DNA of 64,000 bases from Hsuehochloa calcarea (lineage: Eukaryota; Streptophyta; Magnoliopsida; Poales; Poaceae), in assembly GCA_036346395.1 (NCBI GenBank), contig CM070609.1, positions 52,152,777-52,216,776 of the forward strand. Reading direction: 5' to 3'. This document shows positions 56,518 through 64,000 of this stretch, in pieces. The position numbers and the translations under genes were made by a program. Every line of letters begins with the position of its first letter. The stretch's first letter is position 1. The notes beneath the pieces were generated by a model. It did no database searches, had not been told where the DNA came from, and saw only the letters and a list, made by a program, of their open reading frames with translations.

Positions 56518-58151
56518 TGAAGGACCGAAATGGCAACAGAGGGGGGGTGAATGGTGCCTTAAAAATTAAGAACTCCCCTTTGCTGTATTTAAACAAACCT
56601 ACAAAGCCCTCTGGAAATCTCAAGAAAAGAAGTGAAACAAAATCAGAGAACGAAAGCAAGCCTTGGGCTGTTTTGTCAGAAATCGGAAGTTCCGGCCAGT
56701 CAGGTGCGGAAGTTTCGCACAACGAAAGTTCCGCACAACGGAAGTTCCGATGTGTCGATATGAAGTTCCGAAATCAGAAGTTCCGCAGCTCAGATGGCGG
56801 AAGTTCCGATTATCCTGACAGAAGAACAGAGCGCACTGGAACGATTCAAAAATCCGAAATACTTTTGATTTGCTGCTCTTCTCTGGTCAAGTTTCACAGG
56901 ACATCATCCTAAACAACACCTTGACCTTATTGAGAAGAAATTGCAGAGAAAGATCTATTAAACACCTCAAAATCAGATTTCTTGAATATTTGACAAGAAA
57001 GACCAAAAACCAACAATAGCAAGATTCGTAGATTCTTGGCTTATGAAACTTTGAAGATAAGTTAGCAATATCCTTAAGAGTCTAGATATCAAGTTTCATG
57101 CCATCTCACAAAAGAAATCACGAGATTCACCAAAAACCCTAGAAGTTCAACATAGAACAGAGAGAGGAAGAGATGCATAATCAAAGAACCAAAACCTCAG
57201 AATTTCATTGATCAAAATAAAGGATTACAGAGGTAAACAAAGAGGAATGATTACAAGAAGTTCAGTTCATCCTCTCAATCTCAACAACTAAAGCTATAAA
57301 GCAAAACAACCTCTCCAAAGGCTCTTTAGCTAAAGCTAACCCTAATTTTTTTTTCTCAAAAAGTCCAACCAAACAACCAGGGGTTCACCTCTATTTATAG
57401 CCCTTGGCTAACGGGTCTCCAACCCGTTACGCCGGCTAAACCCTAACGGATCCCGCTTCCACTTGTGCCGCCTTGCGAAATTACCCTTTCGCCCTTCGCA
57501 CACCTTCTGGAAGGTCCCGCATTCCTTGATGTCCACGACTCGCAACCGCCTCGAGTTCATGCTGTCTTCGACACACCTTGACCGTTCTGACCTTAACGCC
57601 GCCTGCGTCTAGTCCGGTCTCCACGTGTCTCGCCACGACTCCGTCTCGTTGCCCTGCAACCAGTACAACCAAGAAACACATCACATAGCATTGCTCAAGA
57701 TAATATAATCATCATTTGCATTTAACTCAAACTCATTCACAACTCAAAATCAAAACTATCCTTTCTGCACAGTTCTGCCCATAATCGGAAGTTCCGCACT
57801 TACCATTGCGGAAGTTCCGATTGTCGGAACGTTCGCACTCCCAGATTGGAAATTCCGATTTTCGTCACAGCAGAAGACACTTGTCAGGTTTATCGGAAGT
57901 TCCGCGTTCCCAGGAGCGGAAGTTCCGATTATCGACACACCAAAACACAAACGTCAGGATAATCGGAAGTTCCGTTTTACCAGGGCGGAAGTTCCGATTA
58001 TCGGAACTTCCGCATTCCAAAACTGAAAGTTCCTCTCGATCTGAAACAACTTCATAAAGAAAAGCAAACGCGATGAATCCAATCACAAAGTATTCAACAT
58101 AGCGTCAAATACTCATCACTCGAAAGGGGACCCTACTCACATGGTCTCTCA
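56518..58151 (-). repeat. 5' LTR of Copia-2
   Basis: 1634 bp. TATAAATA (minus) is at 57392-57399. CGGAAGTTCCG clusters lie at 56680-56815 and 57783-58035. The remainder matches the 3' LTR almost base for base. No gene. Confidence 0.9.
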
Positions 58152-58156
58152 AACAT
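58152..58156 (+). repeat. Right target duplication of Copia-2 (AACAT)
   Basis: Exact partner of 47051-47055; Copia-1 pol resumes at 58157. Confidence 0.9.
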
Positions 58157-58677
58157 ACTATTGACTTTGGACTATGGTATTCTTCTTCTTTTGCTCTCTC
58201 TATTCGGGCATTTTCTGATGCTGATTTTGCGGGGTGTAGAGTGGATAGGAAGAGTACTTCTGGCACTTGTCATTCCTTAGGCACATCTTTATCTCTTGGT
58301 CTTCTAGAAAATAGTCTTCTGTTGCACAGTCCACAGCCGAGGCCGAGTATGTAGCTGCTGCCAGTAGTTGCTCTCAGGTTCTCTGGATCTTATCTACTCT
58401 TCGGGACTATAGGTTATTTTTGGGTAGTGTTCCTCTTTTCTGTGACAACACTTCTGCCATAAACATTACCAAAAACCCAGTGCAACATTCTAGGACTAAG
58501 CACATTGATATTCAATATCATTTTCTTAGAGACCATGTTGAGAAGGGCGATGTTGTGCTTCACTCTATTGAGTCTGAGCAACATGTTGCAGATATTTTCA
58601 CTAAAGCTCTTGATTCTTCTCATTTTGCTTTCTTGCGGGGAGAGTTAGGAGTTATTAGTCCTCTTGGCCTGTTTTGA
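58157..58677 (+). pseudogene. RNase H of Copia-1
   Basis: Reading resumes with TIDFGLWYSSSFALSIRAF, SDADFAGCRVDRKSTSGTCH, shifts frame near 58300, then gives AEAEYVAAASSCSQVLWILS, VPLFCDNTSAINITKNPVQH, HIDIQYHFLRDHVEKGDVVL and ADIFTKALDSSHFAFLRGEL, ending TGA at 58675-58677. All catalytic acidic residues (SDAD, AEAE, CDN, ADIF) are visible. The pol stop is followed at once by a purine tract. Confidence 0.88.
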
Positions 58678-60031
58678 GGGGGAGTTTGCTGTTTTTGCAT
58701 TCATTGTATCATAATGCATTTTAAAATTCAACATCTTGCATTGTAATATAAACTTGTGGAGCTTTGATTATTATCCTTGTATGACTTGTTTTCATACTTT
58801 ATACCATGCCATGTCCTGTGCTAGTCTGCTAGAGTTGTTTGATGGCTCTTCGTGTTTAGCTTAGCCTTTGCCATGCTAGCTTTATTATCTGTGAGCTAAT
58901 TGAATCAAAACATGACTTGTTGGATCTTGTGATCAGTTTTGCTTTAGTGATCCTTTCATGATTCATGCCATGTCATATAAGGTAAGCTGAGTCTTAAACT
59001 TATTTTGAGCTGAAAATTGAGATTTGTTAATTCTTAAGTCAAGCAAATGAAAAATGAGCTTTTCTGTTCGAAAAAACTAATCTCACCAATTCCTTCTCAT
59101 GTGACAGCTTGCCATTGCACTAGGCATGAATTCAATGGGAGTTTTGGATGACCTAGATCACTCTTTTAAGCTTCTTGCTTGAGATGGTCGCGACAAGGCT
59201 TGAGATCTAGCACAATTCTAAGATAAAATTAATCTTTTTCTTCAAATTGCTCAAAGTGCTAAATGCTTGAACATTTTGCTTCTTAATTGAAATTATAATG
59301 CTCTACATTGACTCAGCATAGCTTATAGACATGACTTGACTCATTTCTGGATACCTTTTGTGAAACTATGATTTTGAGTAACTTGTCATACTATTAGTTC
59401 ATTCAATCTCAGATTATTGCTATTTTGGACTTAGCTTGGCTGTACAGGTTTTGCCATGATTGAACATAGCTTCTTCACATAATATGGCTTGGTGTAATAC
59501 TTGTACTGTCTTCATGGATAATCTTCATAGCTCCTTTTGCTAAAGTTCAAAAACAAAGCTATTCCTTCATGCTCTATATTCTTCCATGCACCTTGATGAA
59601 TTCATTGTCAAAGGGGGAGAAAGATTGGTAAAAATATTGTTTTAGAGCTATTTGGAGTCATATAGCTTTTTGGAGTCATAGGGGGAAAATAAATTTTCTG
59701 GGAATTGGTGATCATAGTGATTGGGTTCTTTTGGTTTTACTGTCTTTTCTGATTTTATTTGCAAATCTAGAAGACTCACAATGATCAAAGGTCACATAGA
59801 ACAATTGTTCTTTCATATGGACCTAAGTGAGATTTTTGGCTATTCTCTGGAAATTGAAGATTTTTGTGCTCTCTTTGCCTTATGTCTCTTGTCCTTGCAA
59901 TTCTGAAGCCAACTTGGTCATTTCCTAGGCTTTCTCTTTCTTATAGACCAAGTTGTGCCTTTACGCGAAAACCGTAAGTTTTTTACTTTTCAAACCACAA
60001 ACTTACATTTTCTGGGAGATTGCCAATGTGT
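58678..60031 (+). other. Non-coding 3' tail of Copia-1
   Basis: 1.35 kb without a credible gene. Purine tracts occur at the pol stop (TGAGGGGGAGTTTG, 58674-58687), at about 59608-59622 (TCAAAGGGGGAGAAAG) and 59678-59690. Parts align with the Copia-2 tail. No envelope-like frame is seen; the frame at 59721-59906 is short and has no counterpart in Copia-2. Confidence 0.75.
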
Positions 60032-60047
60032 TCATCAAGGGGGAGAT
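60032..60047 (+). other. Polypurine tract of Copia-1
   Basis: TCATCAAGGGGGAGAT abuts the LTR start TGTGGATATC and would prime plus-strand synthesis. Copia-2 has the same tract. Confidence 0.85.
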
Positions 60048-61940
60048 TGTGGATATCGTGGGGATATGTGGATGATCTTAGGATGATGAGTCAATTGGCA
60101 ATGGCGTTGTTGGTTTGATGAATCTCACGTTTTCGGAAATGCTCCTGTGCTGTTCAGACCTCAGGCGGTCAGACCGCCCGTGGATCGGTCCGACCGGTAG
60201 CACTGCCGGTCCGACCGGCCGTGTGGCAGTCCGACCGGCTGTGTGCGGCGGTCCGACCGGCCCAAACTTTTGGTGGAGTTTGGGGCTAGGCCAAAAATAG
60301 AGTGTGTAGGCAAGAGATGGGAGTCTCCTGCACTTGGTCTCATATTTTTTGGAGCTTCCAGTCAAAAGTTCTATTCACTTGAAAATTCCGGAGAGTTTCG
60401 GATTTTCACGATGGAATTTTGGCTAAGTCATTTTGGGCGGTCTGACCGGCGTTATAAAATCGGTCAGACTGGTTGGAAATCGGTCAGACCGGCTAGGTAC
60501 GACGGTCAGACCGGATTCCACTTGTTCGTCGGCCTTCTTGGCGACCTTGTGTTTCGATTGTGTCTAGTGCATGAGATTAAATGCTTTAATATTGCATATT
60601 TTATGGTTGAGTTAACGTGGGTCAAGTTGTGAAGAACTTGTTCCCAGAGACGATTTCTTTGTCTATTGCTGTGCAGGTGGCTTGCTGGTCAACGATGTCA
60701 ATGGCGAGGAGGATCGGGACTAAGCTTGGAGAGCTGAGGTCCAAAACGATCATGGATGTCGGGTGGAGTCGTGTGACTCAAGCATGGTGCAGAATGGACA
60801 AGATGGTTCGAACGGGCAGTTCGTTGCAGCTGGTTAGATCAAGTGGCGCGGGGGTCGGTGCAAGTGCCTTGGAGGTTCCGATGGGATTCGGACGGGAGAG
60901 ACTTGCCGACATGATGAGAGCCGTTGATTAACCTACACGTGGTGAAGCAGGCGATTGCTTCGACTGTAATGTGTGTGTTTGTGTCCCGTGTGTTTTAGGC
61001 CTTAACAGGTGCCCATTAAGTGAACTCTCTCTAAACCCTAGGTCTCACTATAAATAGAAAGGGGGAGTTGGAAAATCCTCCCAAGCACTTCATTTGTAAA
61101 AACCCTAGTTAGGGTTAGGGTTTGGAGAGGAGAGGAGAGACTAGATTCTAGAGAGGAAATTTATGTGTGTGCTCTTGGATTGAGCTCTTGTCCTCCTTGA
61201 GGGAGTGGCTTTATAAGCAACATCTTGAATCAATCAATGGATATTTTTTCAAAGATGAGGTCTCATGTGTTTTCCTCTCTCTTTTGATGTTTTTGGTGCT
61301 TCCTTGATCCGGTTGTTTTTTATTGGTCTCTTCACCTCTTTTACCTTGCTATGATGTGTGGGAATACTCCTAGGACCATCTAAATCATCAATCCCCCGCG
61401 AGCAAGATTTGGATCAAGTTTTTCATTTTGCTAGATTTTGGACACTCCTTTGGTAAAACCTAAAAAGATCAAATCTTTGACGTGGATCTGGACGATCATC
61501 GCTAGGAATAGGTTCCAGATATCCTTAGGGAGGTGTGTTCCAAATTTGGTCAAGTTTCCTCGGTTGAATCAAAAGTTGGACCAATTTTTATTTTGGTTTC
61601 GTGTGGTATGCAGTGGTTCTGGACTAAATCGGTCCGACCTATTTCTATGATGGTCGAGACCCGACTATTCAGACCGCTTGATTGGTCGTTCGGTCGGATC
61701 GCCAATTATTGAGGCCGTCAATTGGCCGTCGGTCAGACCAGTCCAGCGAGATCAAATCTCCATTCTTGAATCTTGTGTTTAAGGGGGTAATCTGATTCAG
61801 CACAAGGCTTCCTCTGTGCATTTACTTATCTTCTTAGCTTTCATAGCTATTGAAGAAAAGCGCGTGTTGAATTTGATTAAAGTCAAAAAATCAAGAAAGC
61901 GTCTATTCACCCCCCCTCTAGTCGCCTTTCCGGTCCTACA
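60048..61940 (+). repeat. 3' LTR of Copia-1
   Basis: 1893 bp from TGTGGATATC to CGGTCCTACA. CGGTCNGACCG-type palindromes form clusters at 60161-60520 (about nine copies) and 61628-61740. A TATAAATA box is at 61049-61056. The 104-codon frame at 60617-60931 shows no known domain and is treated as chance. Confidence 0.9.
61049..61056 (+). promoter_or_regulatory. TATA box, Copia-1 3' LTR
   Basis: TATAAATA in CTCACTATAAATAGAAAGG, the same core as in Copia-2 and G-inv LTRs. Confidence 0.65.
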
Positions 61941-62637
61941 CATATTAATAGATATTTTTATGTATTATCTTTATTAAATGTGTATTTATTTGTAATTAAT
62001 TGGTTGTAGTTATTTAGGCGTAATTAATATAGTCATGTTGTTTAGCCCTGATTAAATTTGTGTTATTTAGCTAGTTGCGATTAAGTATATCATAATGAAT
62101 TAGTCGTTGTTATATTAATTGTACACATATATTCGTGGCCTAGTTAATTAGTTACAATTTAATTAGTCCTAACTTGTAAGTGTTAGTTAGTTAATTTGTT
62201 GCAATTAATCGCTTATAGTTAATCAGGCATACTAAAGTAGCAATAATTAATTTAATTGTAGTTAGTCAGTCGTAATTAATAATTAATTTAATCATAGTTA
62301 GTGAGTCGTAATTAATTTAGTGGTTGTATGTAGTGCTAATTATCTATCAGTAATTAATTTGTGGTACATAATTACTCAAAATTAATTTAGTGGTCTTTAT
62401 TTCATTATTAAGTCGTAACTATCTTTTTGTAATTCATTTGTTAATTAATTAGTCTGAATTAATTTAGTAGTTTTTAAATACTCGTATTAATTTAATCCTA
62501 GTTAATTAGCTGTGGTTAACTTGGCCGTAGTTAATTAGTGTGTATTTTCTTGTATCCGTGTTTAGTCCTATTTTACAATTTATAGTAATTTTTCATCATT
62601 ACTAATTTATTCACTACTAATCCGTGTCTTTAATATC
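61941..62637. repeat. AT-rich degenerate TTAATTA/GTAATTAATT tract
   Basis: About 0.7 kb built of variations on TTAATTAGT and GTAATTAATTTAG, very low in C. It carries no gene. It may be a decayed tandem repeat, the intron or flank of the mobile-domain gene to the right, or the edge of a MULE. I cannot decide among these. Confidence 0.5.
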
Positions 62638-63450
62638 TTGCAAGTCAGGCCTTTACTGGAGCTACTGGAACACTTCTACGACGAGCATCACCGGTGTCAG
62701 TTGTTGATCACTAGGTATGCGAATGGCCCTCCACCCATGATGCTTCGGTTTGAGAAGATTTATTGGGAGCTCGATGATTGCTACGTCCCAATCCTTCAGG
62801 GCACGGGCTTATTGCCCATTGTGAGGCTGCTCTCGGTCGGACAATACTTTACCCTGGACAGAAGTGTGACGTCATCCCTTGTTAACAGGTGGAGACCCGA
62901 GACACACACATTCCACTTTCAGTGGTGGGGAGAGATAATAGTCACCCTCCAAGATGTCTCGTTCTTGACCAAACTCCCAATCAGCGGTGAGCCACTTGTT
63001 CCTGGCCAGCGGAATGGAAGGCCCGGTTGGGGCATCGGTTTGGCAGGCCTGTCCCAGATAGCACCAGTGGTGTCACTCAGACTTGGCTGATGAACTTTAG
63101 TCAATGCCCGGATGCACCTGACGAGGTTGTTAGGATACGCCTCATCGTGTAACTTCTCTATCTCTTCAGTTGGGCCCTGTTTCCTACCACACAGGGCGAT
63201 TGGGTGTACCCTGGCTTTATTCGCATCGCCAAGTCTTTGGCCAACGCGGAGGCTGGGGCCATGCCTTAGTACAGTTGGGGGTCAGCAGTCCTCGGTGCCA
63301 CGTACAGGGGGGTTGTGTGATACTTCGCAGTGCCACACCGGTGTGATACCGAACCTTGTTGTGTGCTACATGCTCCTGCAGCTGTAGAGTTGGGAGCACT
63401 TCCCTGTTGAGCGGCCCTTCTCACTACCATCCGAGCTGGTCAGGTAGATA
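62638..63450 (+). pseudogene. Plant mobile domain (MAIN-like, PMD) pseudogene
   Basis: A 150-codon frame (62638-63090; no ATG at its start, so probably an internal exon) reads GTGLLPIVRLLSVGQYFTLD, LVNRWRPETHTFHFQWWGE and VTLQDVSFLTKLPISGEPLV. The RWRPETHTFH and TLxDV-LTxLPI motifs are hallmarks of the plant mobile domain. The domain continues with DWVYPGFIRIAKSLANAEAG, a TAG where CAG is expected (about 63265), YSWGSAVLGATYRG, a frameshift, and TGVIPNLVVCYMLLQL, another TAG, SWEHFP. PMD genes occur in MULE-type and gypsy-type transposons and as host genes; this copy is broken. Confidence 0.75.
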
Positions 63451-63972
63451 TTCATGGCAGTCAACGCAGGCCGACCACCAGAGTCCTGCCACCTCATTTT
63501 GCACAAAGTTATGTGCAACTCTACTCTCGTGGACTTCCTCCAAAGCAGCAGATTCTGTGCTACCATCTTCAAGCTCCGCCCGCAGTTCCCCACTTTCGGA
63601 GGCACCGAAATCATCATGGTCTTTCGACGGCTTGCGTACAAATTTTACGTACACCATCGGCTTCCCGTATATCGCTGCCTTAGGCAGGGAAGCAATCTAC
63701 AAGTACTGGCCCTATGCTACGCGTCCATTCACCTATAGGTGCTCCCACCCGCCCTGCTCTCCCCTACTTGATTAGGTGACCGCCTCGATGGCAAGCCTCC
63801 TCGTCGTTGCCTCAGTGTCGAACTCCCTTCGGATGCAGCTCCGAAGCTCGTGAATATTCATCATTTCGAGCCTCTCCGCCCAGACCACCTTGTTTTGGCA
63901 TCCCGATAGGTCCAACCCATCGGATCCAGCCCATATGGTACCATCGCCATAAAACACTACTAAGTCTTGCAT
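63424..63972 (-). pseudogene. Mutator-like transposase N-terminal fragment
   Basis: On the minus strand the frame 63972-63772 reads MQDLVVFYGDGTIWAGSDGL, NKVVWAERLEMMNIHELRSC and FDTEATTRRLAIEAVT, which resembles the N-terminal region of plant MULE (MURA-type) proteins. A second frame (63657-63424, VYVKFVRKPSKDHDDFGASE, then acidic sequence) could be its continuation. No MULE catalytic or zinc domain follows; the PMD pseudogene occupies that place. I am only fairly sure of the family. Confidence 0.45.
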
Positions 63973-64000
63973 GTTTGAAATTACCTAAAACAACAACAAC

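Larger units (their letters stand above)
47056..58151 (-). mobile_element. Copia-2, SIRE/Maximus-type copia element, complete structure, minus strand
   Basis: An 11.1-kb element with LTRs 56518-58151 (5') and 47056-48627 (3'), both TG...CA on the minus strand. Order on the minus strand: primer site, Gag with two knuckles and CxxC coiled coil, protease, integrase, RT, RNase H, non-coding tail, polypurine tract. It belongs to the same clade as its host Copia-1 but to another family, as LTRs differ. The LTR pair is near identical outside the palindrome clusters, so it is young. Coding damage is moderate; RT is open for 444 codons. Confidence 0.9.
29303..61940 (+). mobile_element. Copia-1, SIRE/Maximus-type Ty1/copia, outermost element
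   Basis: Parts in order: truncated 5' LTR (29303-29994), primer site, gag (30051-32354 and 44011-44327), protease, integrase, RT (to 47050), RNase H (58157-58677), a non-coding tail, polypurine tract, and a complete 3' LTR (60048-61940). G-inv (32360-44005) and Copia-2 (47056-58151) interrupt it, and gypsy A probably cuts its 5' LTR. The long coiled-coil Gag with two CCHC knuckles, the Met-tRNA primer site and the long 3' tail fit the SIRE/Maximus clade (Opie and Ji in maize are members). It is dead: several pol stops are explained by C-to-T or G-to-A changes. Confidence 0.88.

Noticed and set aside
59721..59906. Possible envelope-like gene in the copia 3' tail
   Set aside because: Only 61 codons, no counterpart in Copia-2 and no credible signal peptide plus anchor.
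60617..60931. 104-codon frame in the Copia-1 LTR
   Set aside because: Falls wholly within the LTR upstream of the TATA box and has no recognisable domain.
63356..63775. 139-codon plus-strand frame to the right of the PMD pseudogene
   Set aside because: Out of frame with the PMD motifs and antisense to the MULE-like frame; no domain seen.

Overview
The window is retrotransposon-dense plant nuclear DNA, most likely from a grass. The families seen are long-LTR chromodomain Ty3/gypsy elements, a gypsy element with an extra ORF upstream of gag (as described for rice RIRE3/RIRE8-type elements), SIRE/Maximus-type Ty1/copia elements, and a plant-mobile-domain (MAIN-like) pseudogene next to a Mutator-like fragment. 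The species assignment is inference. I see no intact host gene, tRNA, rRNA or CRISPR array.

Nearly all of 1-61940 is one set of nested LTR elements, whose insertion points can be read from TG...CA termini and 5-bp target duplications. The outermost element is Copia-1 (+ strand; 29303-61940 visible). Gypsy A (+ strand, from left of the window to 29297) lies in the 5' LTR of Copia-1. Inside A are gypsy B (same family, 2214-15681, in A's gag; duplication ACCCG/ACCAG) and a reversed solo LTR of the same family (20802-25994, duplication ATGGC, in A's 3' LTR). That solo LTR carries an unrelated 912-bp LTR (21197-22108, duplication CCTTG). Copia-1 also holds a minus-strand RIRE3-like gypsy, G-inv (32360-44005, duplication ATGAG, in gag), and a minus-strand SIRE-like copia, Copia-2 (47056-58151, duplication AACAT, between reverse transcriptase and RNase H). 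To the right are an AT-rich degenerate tract (61941-62637), a plant-mobile-domain pseudogene (62638-63450, +) and a Mutator-like N-terminal fragment (63424-63972, -).

Each element shows its usual layout. The gypsy elements have LTR, Met-tRNA primer site, gag with CCHC knuckle, protease, RT, RNase H, integrase and chromodomain, then a hairpin, polypurine tract and LTR. The copia elements have LTR, primer site, a two-knuckle Gag with a CxxC-rich coiled coil, protease, integrase, RT and RNase H, then a non-coding 3' tail with several polypurine tracts and the LTR. No element is intact. The lesions differ by age. The old hosts A and Copia-1 carry stop codons explained by C-to-T or G-to-A transitions. 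The younger insertions B and G-inv have near-identical LTR pairs but coding regions full of small indels and CAG/CTG changes, which looks more like methylation-related consensus error than biological decay.

The most interesting points are this CHG-specific corruption, the CGG-N5-CCG palindrome arrays placed alike in both copia LTRs with different cores, an LTR module shared by two gypsy families around the palindrome CTATTCGAATAG, and the inverted solo LTR that could form a long hairpin RNA.
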